Assembly: GCA_013001595.1 (NCBI GenBank)
Contig: JABDMH010000106.1
Span: forward strand, 62,001-126,000
DNA: 64,000 nucleotides
Source of the DNA: Saprospiraceae bacterium
GTDB taxonomy: Bacteria; Bacteroidota; Bacteroidia; Chitinophagales; Saprospiraceae
Direction: 5' to 3'
Under the pieces are notes generated by a model. That model was not told where the DNA came from and did not search any database. It saw nothing but the letters and a program-made list of their open reading frames with translations. The position numbers were made by a program, and so were the translations under genes. Below, piece by piece: positions 9,380 through 18,929 of this stretch (within the stretch, counting starts at the first letter, position 1; each line of letters begins with the position of its first letter).

Positions 9380-11002
9380 CTACTTGGAGATTTTTACCAC
9401 TTTTTGAAGTCCATGATGCTGACTGTCTTTGAGTTGTACCAGGTACGTCCCCGATGGCCAGTTGGCGGTCTCAATTTGAAGGATTCTGCTTCTACCTGGT
9501 GGTGGTGATTCCTGGTAGATGATTTTCCCAACAACATCATAGACCGCTAAACGAAGGTTGTTTCCAAAATATCGTGCATCAATATGGAGTTGAGCTTCAA
9601 GTGGGTTGGGATAGACGATAAAAGACTGTTCCATAAGATCTTTGGTTCCAGTGACCATATCTGCGGTATTCATTAGATTCAGCCGACCACCACTCACCGT
9701 TTTCCCCTGTAAAGTGGGTAGGGGAGTTGTTCCTTCGAGGATGTAGCGTTTTAGTTGACGTATGGCCTCAGTTGGGCTTAGCCGAGCATCGTCGCAGAAG
9801 GTTGCCTTATCTAAACTGTAAATAAGACCAATGGCACCACTGACATGAGGTGTGGCAAAACTAGTACCACCCGTAGTCTGATATCCGTTACTTTTATCCG
9901 CTACATAGATCCCTTCCCCTGGTGCACTTAAGTCAACGTTCTCTTCACCAAATCCTGCAACGCTGAGCTCATCTTGTTCATCAGAATTGGTCACCACGAT
10001 GAGATAGTCACTTGAGCAATCACTGGGAAAATCACCGAACACATCGGTATTCACTTGATCATTTTCTGTAGAGCCAACTGTCAGAATACCCACTTCCCCC
10101 AAATCATTAAACATGTCACACAGTACCTGAAAATCCTCCTCGAATCCGCCTTCATACCCCCATGAGTTGTTCAGGGCAACGATGTAGGCACCTTCAGCGC
10201 CGTTGGTGTCATTGTACTTTTTCCGCAGCGCGCGAACATATTCAAAAGCTTTTATGGCACCGGCTTCATCACTTTCCTGTGAGCTAATGATCAGGAGTTT
10301 GACGTGCCAATTGATACCTGCCATCCCGAGGCCATTATTGGTGTTGCTGGCGATTACACTTGCCACTGCTGTTCCGTGATAGTCTTCTTCGTCCACGATA
10401 TGTTTGTCATCATCCGTGTCTACATTAAGGCCGAGAAAATCGTCTTTGTATCCATTTCCATCGTCATCAAAACCATTATTTGGGATTTCCTGTCGATTTT
10501 TCCAAATCAGATTTTGCATGTCTTCATGTTCGAGATCAAATCCGAAATCATTGACGGCAATGACGATGGTGTCTCCACAGGGGGTTATACCTCCCATAGT
10601 CCTGTCCCAAAGTTCTGGGAGGCCAATTCGCGCCAAGTTCCATTGACTGGAAAAGAAGGGATCATTGGGTGTAGCAAAACCACCTCTTTTCTGCATCCGG
10701 CGATTGCGGCGTACATAAAGCACATCAGGGCGGGTAGACAGTTCGTCGATTAAGGCACCAACGTCCTCGCCAGCTGGAACCGAAAGGAGGTGAATGTTCT
10801 TGCGTTTTGACAAAACAGCTGTATGTGATTTCTTCGCCCTAGCATGCTGATTGAATACCTGCGTGGTCGAAGTGTAGGGACTTAGCTGAATGATCAGTTC
10901 GGCAGGGCCTTGGTCTTCAGACTGGCTCATGAGATCGGTATGAAATAGCGCAATAAGCGCTAAAACTATGTGCCAACAGTGTTTGAAAGTGGTCATTGCC
11001 AT
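9380..11002 (-). CDS. Subtilisin-like serine protease (S8) with T9SS sorting domain
   Basis: 540 aa from ATG 11002. A longer in-frame start at 11047 would overlap the upstream gene and hide the signal peptide (MAMTTFKHCWHIVLALIALF). The S8 catalytic triad is visible: Asp in VIAVNDFGFDLEHEDM, His in DYHGTAVASVIAS, Ser in GGTSFATPHVSGA. The oxyanion Asn is probably in ALNNSWGYEGG. A propeptide-like segment precedes the catalytic domain. The C-terminus is a type A T9SS sorting domain (FIVYPNPLEAQL ... GTYLVQLKD). It is expected to be exported and cleaved at the cell surface. It is the last gene of the lepB-propeller-protease unit. Confidence 0.92.
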   Translation of the reverse strand: MAMTTFKHCWHIVLALIALFHTDLMSQSEDQGPAELIIQLSPYTSTTQVFNQHARAKKSHTAVLSKRKNIHLLSVPAGEDVGALIDELSTRPDVLYVRRNRRMQKRGGFATPNDPFFSSQWNLARIGLPELWDRTMGGITPCGDTIVIAVNDFGFDLEHEDMQNLIWKNRQEIPNNGFDDDGNGYKDDFLGLNVDTDDDKHIVDEEDYHGTAVASVIASNTNNGLGMAGINWHVKLLIISSQESDEAGAIKAFEYVRALRKKYNDTNGAEGAYIVALNNSWGYEGGFEEDFQVLCDMFNDLGEVGILTVGSTENDQVNTDVFGDFPSDCSSDYLIVVTNSDEQDELSVAGFGEENVDLSAPGEGIYVADKSNGYQTTGGTSFATPHVSGAIGLIYSLDKATFCDDARLSPTEAIRQLKRYILEGTTPLPTLQGKTVSGGRLNLMNTADMVTGTKDLMEQSFIVYPNPLEAQLHIDARYFGNNLRLAVYDVVGKIIYQESPPPGRSRILQIETANWPSGTYLVQLKDSQHHGLQKVVKISK

Positions 11003-11036
11003 TAATGTCGCTTGTTTACATGTGCAGCTGACATCC

Positions 11037-11894
11037 TCAATTTTCAACGACGAGCGCTAGCATATTGATGCCATTGAAAGCTAGGTCAGACACGTTGTCA
11101 ATACCAAACAACTCTAAATTAGCAATCTCTTTCCAAAGGTTATCTCCTTTCACATCTAGATGGTAAATGCGACTGCCCTTTGCCATGACAATCGAACCAT
11201 CTGCCAACACAGTAAACCGATCTACACCGGGTATCGTTTTTTTGATGATTTCTGACCTGCTCCCAGGTAAGATGCGTTTAAGAAACCAGTAATCGTCAGC
11301 GTGCTTGTGAATAAAAATGGTCTCACCTTCAGGCCCTTTCTTCAAACATTGTCCTACGTGATTACTCACATACTGCTTTTTACCCGTCTTTGGATGAAAT
11401 AGGTGTAGGCTCGACGGTGAGGAGGCTTCGTACAGCGCCAACCATTCCTTGTCAAGAAAACAAAACTCCCTTAGGTTCTGTGGAAGTTTAGCTAAGGCAT
11501 TTCCACCGGAAGAGAGGTCAGAAGGATATTGCCAAATCATGTGATTTCCCTGTAGACTGTCGTACACTACACAGGCAATATGTTGCTTGTTGGGGCTATG
11601 TTTGGGCGAGTACTCCTGATCAGCAGTTTTAGTGATTTGACGAATGCTATTATCAAAGATGTTCAGCTGGATAATGTCTCGCTGGCCCCCTTTGTCTATG
11701 GACGAAACCAACAATTGGTAAGTATCTGCAAATGATGGTTCAGCTATCGTGATGTTAGAATCGAATGCTGAGAGGTATCTTGGATTGGACAGGGTAAATT
11801 GATCGCCTACTTCACTTAGATCAAATAGAAAGATCTCGGTATCCTGCGCCGAGAGTAAGTTGGTGAGCAGCAATGCACTAATGAGCACCCGCAT
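11037..11894 (-). CDS. Secreted TolB/PD40-like beta-propeller protein
   Basis: 285 aa from ATG 11894, which opens a signal peptide (MRVLISALLLTNLLSAQ) and lies one base from the lepB stop. A longer in-frame start inside lepB is unlikely. The body shows PD40-like blades, for example the segment around QITKTADQEYSPKHSPNKQH, in which a report of a measured state is followed by SP.HSPN. It is probably a periplasmic or surface six-blade propeller with no catalytic motif visible. The function is unknown. The position between signal peptidase and a secreted protease suggests a link to export or a simple transcriptional passenger. Confidence 0.75.
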   Translation of the reverse strand: MRVLISALLLTNLLSAQDTEIFLFDLSEVGDQFTLSNPRYLSAFDSNITIAEPSFADTYQLLVSSIDKGGQRDIIQLNIFDNSIRQITKTADQEYSPKHSPNKQHIACVVYDSLQGNHMIWQYPSDLSSGGNALAKLPQNLREFCFLDKEWLALYEASSPSSLHLFHPKTGKKQYVSNHVGQCLKKGPEGETIFIHKHADDYWFLKRILPGSRSEIIKKTIPGVDRFTVLADGSIVMAKGSRIYHLDVKGDNLWKEIANLELFGIDNVSDLAFNGINMLALVVEN

Positions 11895-11895
11895 A

Positions 11896-13443
11896 CTATT
11901 CAAATTTTCGAGCTCCAGTAAAGATGCGATTCCAGCGGATGCCATTTTTCATATCGCCATATTTCGTTGAAAACCAGATGAACAGTGGCTTTCCTACCAC
12001 ATGGTCTTCCGGGACATATCCCCAAACCCTCGAATCTTCCGAATTATGGCGATTGTCGCCCATCATCCAGTAGTAGTCCATCTTAAAGGTGTACTCGCTG
12101 GACTCCTCCCCGTTGATATAGATTTTGCCATCAGAAATTTGCAAATCATTATGTTCGTATACATCGATGATGCGCTTGTAGGGAGCAATCGTCGCTATTG
12201 TAATTTGTACCGTTGCGCCCTTCTTCGGGATGTAAATAGGGCCGTAATTATCTACTGTCCATTGGCTGTTATTATAAGGAAAGAGTGGACGAACCGACTG
12301 AGGAAGCAGTTCGACCGTGACATTTCCCATGCCCCTGATTTTTTCTACTTGCTCATTGTTCAGCATAAAAATTGGATCTCTACTGTCATCTAGGTTCACA
12401 TCCCATTCCTGCAGGCGTTTCAGATTTAGGGGTGATTGAGAACGCACTACATAGGCAAACTGTATTTTATCGGGATTTTGCACTGCTTTCCCATTGATAT
12501 GTACTTGCCGATCAATGATTTGCAAACTATCTCCAGGTAGTCCTATGCATCGCTTTATATAGTGATCCATTTTGTCCATTGGTCTGCTAATAACTTTGTC
12601 GCGAATGTCTCCCATATTGGGCATACTACCGCGTTTGAAGTCATAAACACTATAGGTGCGAGCAGGAGTTATAATAACACTGTCGCCTTCGGGATAATTA
12701 AAGACGACTGGATCATTATGATCAATTGATTCAAAATTGGGCAGCCTTCGATAAGATAGCCTTGGTTTTTCTAGGTATGATTCTTTGTTTAGAAAAGGTA
12801 TGCGATTATGAAGCAGTGGGATCATCGCAATGGTCATGGGTGGTCTTATACCATAGTGCGCTTTGCTCACGCAGAGAAAGTCACCTACCAGAAGAGAGCC
12901 TTCCATGGAGGAAGTAGGTATCTTGTACATTTCAATCAAAAACATGCGAATGAAAGCCGCTGCGAAAACAGCGAAAATGATTGACTCCACCCACTCTCGT
13001 CCACCGCTTTTCTTGAAGGGGTTGTTTGCCTCCAGACGTTTTACTTGAATGGTCTTGTTTGCCTTTTTCGCCGCTTCTAATTTAGCCATGTAGGCAGCCT
13101 CTGCTTCTACAATTGGTCCCTCGTACTCCTCATCCCCATTAAAACCCAGATACAAAAAGAAGATCGGAGCGGCAATCACTGAAAGGGCAGCATTCCAAAA
13201 ATCATGCTTTCCAAAGGATCTGACAAGATCTATACAGAGACCTGCATATATGAAAATGTTGACGATCGGGAAAAGCATCCAAGCTGCATGCCATTTGTTT
13301 TTGCCCACTATCTCTGACCACACCATAAAATTGTAGCCGGGAACCAACGCTTGCCAACCTGGTCGTCCTGACTTTTCAAACATCTTGTACAGGCTAATAC
13401 TCAAGATGACATAGAAAATCAATAGAAAAGAAAGAAAACTCAC
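11896..13443 (-). CDS. lepB: Signal peptidase I with extra N-terminal membrane domain
   Basis: Cleaves signal peptides of Sec/Tat substrates at the outer face of the inner membrane. 515 aa, longer than typical LepB. Residues 1-105 form an extra domain with about three membrane segments (GRPGWQALVPGYNFMVW motif, DUF5684-like). A charged linker and a further transmembrane segment (around 152-172) follow. The S26 motifs are catalytic Ser179 in IPTSSMEGSL and Lys297 in HYIKRCIGLPGDS. The GDNRHNSEDSR box is near the C-terminus. The catalytic domain carries an insertion of about 80 residues before the Lys box. The start is GTG at 13443, as no ATG fits. First gene of a three-gene unit. Confidence 0.95.
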   Translation of the reverse strand: MSFLSFLLIFYVILSISLYKMFEKSGRPGWQALVPGYNFMVWSEIVGKNKWHAAWMLFPIVNIFIYAGLCIDLVRSFGKHDFWNAALSVIAAPIFFLYLGFNGDEEYEGPIVEAEAAYMAKLEAAKKANKTIQVKRLEANNPFKKSGGREWVESIIFAVFAAAFIRMFLIEMYKIPTSSMEGSLLVGDFLCVSKAHYGIRPPMTIAMIPLLHNRIPFLNKESYLEKPRLSYRRLPNFESIDHNDPVVFNYPEGDSVIITPARTYSVYDFKRGSMPNMGDIRDKVISRPMDKMDHYIKRCIGLPGDSLQIIDRQVHINGKAVQNPDKIQFAYVVRSQSPLNLKRLQEWDVNLDDSRDPIFMLNNEQVEKIRGMGNVTVELLPQSVRPLFPYNNSQWTVDNYGPIYIPKKGATVQITIATIAPYKRIIDVYEHNDLQISDGKIYINGEESSEYTFKMDYYWMMGDNRHNSEDSRVWGYVPEDHVVGKPLFIWFSTKYGDMKNGIRWNRIFTGARKFE

Positions 13444-13463
13444 AATATGCTTTTTTGGACACG

Positions 13464-13471
13464 CAAATATA
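13464..13471 (-). promoter_or_regulatory. -7 box of the lepB operon
   Basis: TATATTTG on the minus strand, an exact TAnnTTTG match 20 bp upstream of the lepB GTG start. No TTG -33 element is seen at the usual distance. Confidence 0.6.
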
Positions 13472-13642
13472 ACCGAATTTGCGGCAGCTAAATCGTTAGT
13501 AACTTGTTAAACAGCTTGTCCTTTCGACCAACCTTGCCGGGTAGCCATCAAACACTGCTACTCCCTAGACGACTCCTCAAATTAATGTTCAAGATTTGGT
13601 AAACTAGAGCCTTTGAGATGCGCTGCTGTAAGTGGTTAGAAT

Positions 13643-13676
13643 AAAAAACGCCCACACAAGAGTTGCGCAGGCGTTT
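13643..13676 (-). terminator. Intrinsic terminator of the coiled-coil protein gene
   Basis: On the minus strand AAACGCC-TGCGCA pairs with TGTGTG-GGCGTTT around a 5-nt loop (three G-U pairs) and is followed by a T6 run. It lies about 20 bp after the stop of the gene ending at 13697. Confidence 0.85.
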
Positions 13677-13696
13677 GAATTTATTCTTGAATAAAT

Positions 13697-14674
13697 CTAT
13701 TTCAGTTTAAAGGAAGACTTACCAGCGATGTAACCTTTGTTGAAGATCTCAACGGCATATTCACCAGGCATCATTTCAGTTTCTGATTGCCAGCTGAGGC
13801 AGCTCATGGCATCTGTACCCGTATACATCAACTCTTTGGCCTTCGTAAAGCGTACTTTTTCTCCTGTCTCATTAACGATCACACCAGATCCCATACTTTC
13901 TACGGCAACGGGAGTGCCAGAAGGATCGATAATACGTATGTAAAAAGCTTCATTACCTGGGTCTGCAACGGCATTTTCATTGGCCTTGAAGCAGATCTTC
14001 AGCAGGTCTATATTCTTGGCATTTCCCTTCTTTACTTCTTTGCCATTTGGTCTCAATTTATAACCTTGAACGTCGATATCGGTCACGTTAATGACAGAAG
14101 CTCGATTGACCTTCTTTGTCAACATATTCTTTTCTTTAGTCAGACCATCTTTCTCTTCGATCAAGGCCGCTTTTACGGTCATCAGGTCTTCAGTCACCTG
14201 ACGTTCCTTGGTGATCTCATCCGTCAGGATGTCTTTTTCCTCTGTTAGACGTTCATTATTTGCTGCCAGTATTTCATTTTCTTCCCTTAATTGTGTCAGT
14301 TCAGCTAAGCTTTCTGCAGCACCTTCTTTCAGCAGCTTGATCTCCTCACGTGCTGCTGCCAGACTTTTCTTATTGCCGATTAAACCACTGATTTGGTTCT
14401 TTTGCTTCTTCAGTACTTCCTTCTGTGTTTCAATCATGGCATTGAGCTCTGTGTTGTCACCTCTAAGTTCTTCGAGGTCTGCCAAGGCTTCGTAGTATTC
14501 TTTTTCCAACTCTGCTTTGACCTGGGAGATCTCATCAAGCTCCATTGTGTGCTTATCAATGAGTTGCTTCTTTTGAGAATTTTGGTGATACAGCCATCCA
14601 ATGATACCCAATAAGGCTACGATGGTGATCGATGCTACTGCGATCAGTTGACTTTGCGAATTTTTCTGACTCAT
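13697..14674 (-). CDS. Membrane-anchored coiled-coil protein, function unknown
   Basis: 325 aa. A short cytoplasmic N-terminus (MSQKNSQSQ) is followed by one transmembrane helix (about residues 10-30, IAVASITIVALLGIIGWLY). Residues 35-190 form a long Glu/Lys/Leu-rich heptad coiled coil. A C-terminal beta-rich domain of about 130 residues begins at VINVTDIDVQGYKLRPNGKE and contains IRIIDPSGTPVAVES and PGEYAVEIFNKGY. Its topology places the coiled coil and C-terminal domain outside the cytoplasm. Proteins of this layout are common in Bacteroidota but uncharacterised. Monocistronic, with its own terminator. Confidence 0.8.
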   Translation of the reverse strand: MSQKNSQSQLIAVASITIVALLGIIGWLYHQNSQKKQLIDKHTMELDEISQVKAELEKEYYEALADLEELRGDNTELNAMIETQKEVLKKQKNQISGLIGNKKSLAAAREEIKLLKEGAAESLAELTQLREENEILAANNERLTEEKDILTDEITKERQVTEDLMTVKAALIEEKDGLTKEKNMLTKKVNRASVINVTDIDVQGYKLRPNGKEVKKGNAKNIDLLKICFKANENAVADPGNEAFYIRIIDPSGTPVAVESMGSGVIVNETGEKVRFTKAKELMYTGTDAMSCLSWQSETEMMPGEYAVEIFNKGYIAGKSSFKLK

Positions 14675-14907
14675 CTTAGAAAATTTTGATATAAGTTATT
14701 AATAAGGCTTTCCCCATAAACGTAGTCTGATTCTTATTGATTGTACCTTTTTGTTGTTTTTAAGCTAAGATTTCCGATAAAAAAGTACCTTCAGCAGCTA
14801 TAACCTATATAAACATTGGGTTGTCGATTTAGGTAGAGGACATCTACTTGGCGCATTAACCTTGTAAAAGGGATCATAATTTGGCTGTTGGGGCCTAAAA
14901 TTTGCTT

Positions 14908-15645
14908 ATGCTGGATCAGTTTTCTCTTTCTAACATTCTATTTATTGATTTAGAAACAGTCAGCGGATCTGCTGACTTTCACAGCGTATCTCCCCGTTTA
15001 CAAGGGCATTGGGAGAAGAAATCAAAGTTTGTACTTAGGAAATATCAAGATGTACCAACCACAGAGGAAGTGGCTTCTTCTTATCAAGACAAGGCAGCAA
15101 TCTACGCAGAGTTTGGTAAGATCGTGTGCATTTCGATTGGATACGTTCATGCCCACACTGGAGAGCTTCGATTGAAGTCTTTCTGCCACAATGTCGAAAA
15201 AACGCTGCTCATTGACTTTCTCAACCTCATAAATAAACATTATACTGATCCTGCAAGAAATCTAGTATGTGGACATAATATTAAGGAGTTTGACATACCA
15301 TATCTATGCAGGAGGTTAGTGATTAATGGTCTTGCGCTTCCCAATATCTTTCAATTAGCTGGAAAGAAACCATGGGAGACAAAGCATTTGATAGATACAC
15401 TGCAGCTTTGGAAATTTGGAGACTTGAAGCATTATACATCATTGGACTTATTGGCTGCGATATTTGATGTGGATACTCCTAAAGATGATATTGATGGCAG
15501 CATGGTAGGCCGTGTCTATTGGCAAGAGCAAGATTTGAAGCGCATCGCCATTTACTGTGAAAAGGATGTAGTGACCGTGGCACAGGTCCTTTTAAAAATG
15601 ATGGGTAAGGATCTGATACCTGCAGATAAAATTGTATCTGTTTGA
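14908..15645 (+). CDS. Predicted 3'-5' exonuclease (DnaQ-fold, PolB-type)
   Basis: 245 aa from ATG 14908; an upstream in-frame TTG is less likely. It resembles the DNA_pol_B_exo2 family: Exo I motif ILFIDLETVSG with the DxE metal ligands, an Exo II-type segment VCGHNIKEFDIPYLCRR, and an Exo III-type YCEKDVVTVAQVLLKM. It would hydrolyse DNA or RNA 3' ends with divalent metals; the physiological substrate is unknown. It is divergent from the coiled-coil gene across a 233-bp gap in which no exact consensus promoter was found. It lies 34 bp upstream of rpe. Confidence 0.85.
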   Translation: MLDQFSLSNILFIDLETVSGSADFHSVSPRLQGHWEKKSKFVLRKYQDVPTTEEVASSYQDKAAIYAEFGKIVCISIGYVHAHTGELRLKSFCHNVEKTLLIDFLNLINKHYTDPARNLVCGHNIKEFDIPYLCRRLVINGLALPNIFQLAGKKPWETKHLIDTLQLWKFGDLKHYTSLDLLAAIFDVDTPKDDIDGSMVGRVYWQEQDLKRIAIYCEKDVVTVAQVLLKMMGKDLIPADKIVSV

Positions 15646-15667
15646 TCCTGGGCAAGGTTCAGTTATC

Positions 15668-15675
15668 TATCTTTG
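15668..15675 (+). promoter_or_regulatory. Candidate -7 box immediately before rpe
   Basis: TATCTTTG matches TAnnTTTG, with a TTG 23 bp upstream (15642-15644). It lies only 4 bp before the rpe ATG, so transcription from it would give a nearly leaderless mRNA. Confidence 0.35.
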
Positions 15676-15679
15676 ACAC

Positions 15680-16351
15680 ATGAAACACCTGATTGCCCCT
15701 TCGTTGCTGGCTGCTGATTTCTGTAAGCTGGCGGTAGAGGTGGAGATGTTAAATGGAAGTGAGGCTGATTGGATCCACATCGATATCATGGATGGCCAAT
15801 TTGTGCCCAATATTTCCTATGGATTCCCTGTATTAGATGCCATTAAGGGGCTGGTCACTAAACCACTGGATGTACATCTAATGATTTTAGAGCCCCAGCA
15901 CTATATCAAACGCTTCCGCGCTTCAGGAGCTGCCAGCATCACTGTCCATGTTGAAACATGTGTACACCTACATAGTACCCTGCAGCAGATTAAGGAAACC
16001 GGAGCAAAGGCAGGGGTAGCGCTGAATCCACATACTCCAATTTCGGAGATAGAGCATGTACTGGATGACGTCGATCTCATACTGATCATGTCGGTAAATC
16101 CAGGATTCGGCGGGCAGAAGTTTATCTATAGATCTCTGCATAAGATTGCAGAGCTGCGCACACATCTTATTACTAGAAACCTATCTGCGCACATTCAGGT
16201 GGATGGAGGAGTAGGGTTGCACAATGCCGAAAGGATCCTGCAAGCTGGTGCAGATGTATTGGTAGCTGGCAGTGCTATTTTTAAAGCTGATGCCCCGACA
16301 GACTATATCCATCGATTGAAATCATTGGGTGCAGATACGATTCTGATATAA
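15680..16351 (+). CDS. rpe: Ribulose-phosphate 3-epimerase
   Basis: Interconverts ribulose 5-phosphate and xylulose 5-phosphate in the pentose phosphate pathway. 223 aa, full length. The motifs are IAPSLLAADF at the N-terminus, HIDIMDGQFVPNISYG (metal-binding His and Asp), LDVHLMI (second metal His), MSVNPGFGGQKF, and IQVDGGVGLHNA followed by the phosphate loop VAGSAIF. All expected catalytic residues are present. It follows the exonuclease gene closely and precedes a TonB-dependent receptor by 31 bp; all are on the same strand. Confidence 0.97.
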   Translation: MKHLIAPSLLAADFCKLAVEVEMLNGSEADWIHIDIMDGQFVPNISYGFPVLDAIKGLVTKPLDVHLMILEPQHYIKRFRASGAASITVHVETCVHLHSTLQQIKETGAKAGVALNPHTPISEIEHVLDDVDLILIMSVNPGFGGQKFIYRSLHKIAELRTHLITRNLSAHIQVDGGVGLHNAERILQAGADVLVAGSAIFKADAPTDYIHRLKSLGADTILI

Positions 16352-16382
16352 AGGCCGTTTCTAATTCGACAGTATTGTATCC

Positions 16383-18917
16383 ATGAGCGCACACTTTTAC
16401 CTCCTTCTTTTTGGTTTCTTACTATTTTTCACCGATCAGGCACATAGCCAGACTGCCACTGCTTTTGGATATATAAAGGATGCCACAACTGAAGTTCCGG
16501 TAGAGGTGGCCACAGTCTACATAGAAGGCACCAACCGTGCTGTAGAGACCAATGTCCAAGGGTACTTCCAGATTAGTGTCCCTGCCAATCAAAGGGCAAA
16601 ACTCGTCATTACACGTATCGGCTATAAAGAGACGAGTGCCGAGGTGCCTAATTTAGAAATAGGTGAATCGGTTCGCTTTGATATTGATTTGGTGCCAAGT
16701 GACGTGGATATGGAAGTAGTGGTTAGAGAAAGCCGAATTGAGGATGGCGCAATGGTGAAGGAAGATATGGAGGAGTTGAAATTACTGCCCAGCACCACGG
16801 GCAATCTAGAGTCGGTACTTCCACACATCGCCTTAGGTACCAGTGGAGGAACGGGTGGCGAGCTGAGTTCTCAATACAATGTGCGTGGCGGCAATTACGA
16901 TGAAAACCTGGTCTATGTTAATGATTTTGAGATATACCGGCCCCAGTTGATTCGGGCCGGCCAACAGGAGGGTTTATCCTTTCCCAATATAGACCTTATC
17001 CGTAGTCTTTCATTTTCCTCCGGAGGGTTTCAATCCAAGTATGGTGATAAGATGTCCTCGGTACTGGATGTCAAATATAAGCGGCCCGACAGTACGGCGG
17101 CTTCGCTCGGTCTAAGCCTATTGGGAGGTAGCGCCCATGTGGAAGGAAGCAAATCTTTGGGTAAAGATGGCTATCGGAAGTTCCGCTATCTAATGGGTGC
17201 ACGCTACAAGACCAACGCCTACCTTCTAGGCTCATTAGATACTAAGGGAGAGTACATACCGAATTTTCTTGATGTGCAAGGATATTTCACTTTTGACCTG
17301 ACCAGAAACCTGCAACTTGGTGTTTTGGGAAATTTCAACCAGAGCATCTACAAGTTTGCACCTACCACTCGATCGACGGCACTAGGGTTGATTGATTTTG
17401 CCCTTCAGCTTAGTTCGGTATTTGAAGGAGGTGAGGTGGACGATTTCACGACCGGTATGGGTGGATTGTCACTTACCTATCTTCCTGATCGCAAGAGAAA
17501 CCCCTATTTTCTCAAGTTGCTGGCCTCAAGTTATCAAGCTGAAGAAAATGAACGTTTTGATATTCTGGGATTTTATCGCTTGAGCCAAATCGAGACAGCA
17601 CTGGGCAGCGATAATGCTGGAGAGGAGATCTTTGTATTAGGAACAGGCACGCAACACTTATTCACGCGAAATTTCCTGAAATCAAACGTCACTAATATAG
17701 AGCATCGTGGAGGATATGAGATCCAGCTTGAAAATAGCCTCGACAAATCCGTAAGTCACTTCGTGGAATGGAGCCTTAAGTACCAGCGTGAAGAGATTCT
17801 AGATCGCCTAAACGAGTGGGAACGTCTGGATTCAGCTGGGTATTCATTAAATTTCGATGAGGAAGAGGTCAAGCTCAAGCGCGTTTTAAAGACGCGCAAT
17901 GACTTGAGTTCTCAGAGAATGAGTGGATTCCTACAAAACACTTTTACCAAGATTGTTCCCGGTGCAAGTGAGATGCGCCTAACTGCTGGTGTACGGTTCA
18001 ACTATTGGGACTTAAACAATGAAATGGTCATTAGTCCCAGGGCACAGTTGCTTTTCAAGCCACTTTCATGGAAAAAAGACATTTCCTTCAGACTGGCGGC
18101 TGGATACTATGCCCAACCTCCATTCTATCGAGAACTTCGGAGATTGGATGGTTCTTTGAATCGGGACCTTAAGTCACAAAAGTCCATTCACTTCGTCGGC
18201 GGTATGACGATGGATTTCTTTTCAAAGAAACGTAGACAAACCAAGTTTAGATTGATCACGGAGGCCTACTATAAGCGATTGTCAGACCTGGTATCTTACG
18301 ACATCGACAATGTGCGCATCAGATATAGTGGCGAAAACGACGCTACTGGTTATGTGGCCGGACTGGATGTGCGTTTGAATGGAGAATTTGTTAAAGGTGC
18401 AGAATCTTGGGTCAACTTGTCTTTTCTGCAGGCGAGAGAATCACTCAATGGCGTGCAACATATCAAGATCGAAGAGGGGGGAAAAGAGCGTCGGGAAGTT
18501 GATGACGTGCCAAGGCCCACTGATCAATTGATGACCCTTTCGGTATTCTTTCAAGACCATCTCAGGCGCAATGAAAATTTAAAAATGCACTTCAATTTCA
18601 CCTTTGGAACTGGCCTTCCATTTGGAGTGCCTGATAACAACATCATCTTCCGCAATCCTTTTAGGTTTAAAGAATATCATCGGGTGGACATTGGATTTTC
18701 AGCGTTGCTGTACAACGAATCGTGGGCTGCAAAGAGACCTAAGCACTTGCTCGGTTTTAGCAAAAATACTTGGGTCAGTGTAGAGGTTTTTAACCTTCTG
18801 CAGGTAGCCAATGTAGCATCAAACACCTGGATTAAGTCCATATATAATGTACAATATGCAGTGAAAAACTTCCTTACATCTCGACGAATTAATGTTCGGC
18901 TGCGCATGGACTTCTGA
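16383..18917 (+). CDS. TonB-dependent outer-membrane receptor with carboxypeptidase-like regulatory domain
   Basis: 844 aa. The signal peptide ends near THSQ-like sequence (FFTDQAHSQTATAFG). An N-terminal carboxypeptidase-regulatory-like beta-sandwich (GYIKDATTEVPVEVATVYIE) precedes the plug domain (QYNVRGGNYDENLVYVNDFE ... GFQSKYGDKMSSVLDV). The remainder is a 22-strand-type barrel ending with an aromatic C-terminal strand (RRINVRLRMDF). It has no SusD partner nearby, so the substrate cannot be read from context. It is longer in the plug than SusC proteins of the RagA type but lacks their STN domain. Confidence 0.9.
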   Translation: MSAHFYLLLFGFLLFFTDQAHSQTATAFGYIKDATTEVPVEVATVYIEGTNRAVETNVQGYFQISVPANQRAKLVITRIGYKETSAEVPNLEIGESVRFDIDLVPSDVDMEVVVRESRIEDGAMVKEDMEELKLLPSTTGNLESVLPHIALGTSGGTGGELSSQYNVRGGNYDENLVYVNDFEIYRPQLIRAGQQEGLSFPNIDLIRSLSFSSGGFQSKYGDKMSSVLDVKYKRPDSTAASLGLSLLGGSAHVEGSKSLGKDGYRKFRYLMGARYKTNAYLLGSLDTKGEYIPNFLDVQGYFTFDLTRNLQLGVLGNFNQSIYKFAPTTRSTALGLIDFALQLSSVFEGGEVDDFTTGMGGLSLTYLPDRKRNPYFLKLLASSYQAEENERFDILGFYRLSQIETALGSDNAGEEIFVLGTGTQHLFTRNFLKSNVTNIEHRGGYEIQLENSLDKSVSHFVEWSLKYQREEILDRLNEWERLDSAGYSLNFDEEEVKLKRVLKTRNDLSSQRMSGFLQNTFTKIVPGASEMRLTAGVRFNYWDLNNEMVISPRAQLLFKPLSWKKDISFRLAAGYYAQPPFYRELRRLDGSLNRDLKSQKSIHFVGGMTMDFFSKKRRQTKFRLITEAYYKRLSDLVSYDIDNVRIRYSGENDATGYVAGLDVRLNGEFVKGAESWVNLSFLQARESLNGVQHIKIEEGGKERREVDDVPRPTDQLMTLSVFFQDHLRRNENLKMHFNFTFGTGLPFGVPDNNIIFRNPFRFKEYHRVDIGFSALLYNESWAAKRPKHLLGFSKNTWVSVEVFNLLQVANVASNTWIKSIYNVQYAVKNFLTSRRINVRLRMDF

Positions 18918-18929
18918 GGCACAACTTTT

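Noticed and set aside
10304-10753. 149-codon plus-strand frame
   Set aside because: Lies wholly antisense to the S8 protease catalytic domain, with no protein-like features.
13787-14248. 153-codon plus-strand frame
   Set aside because: Antisense to the coiled-coil gene; composition reflects the Glu/Lys-rich opposite strand.
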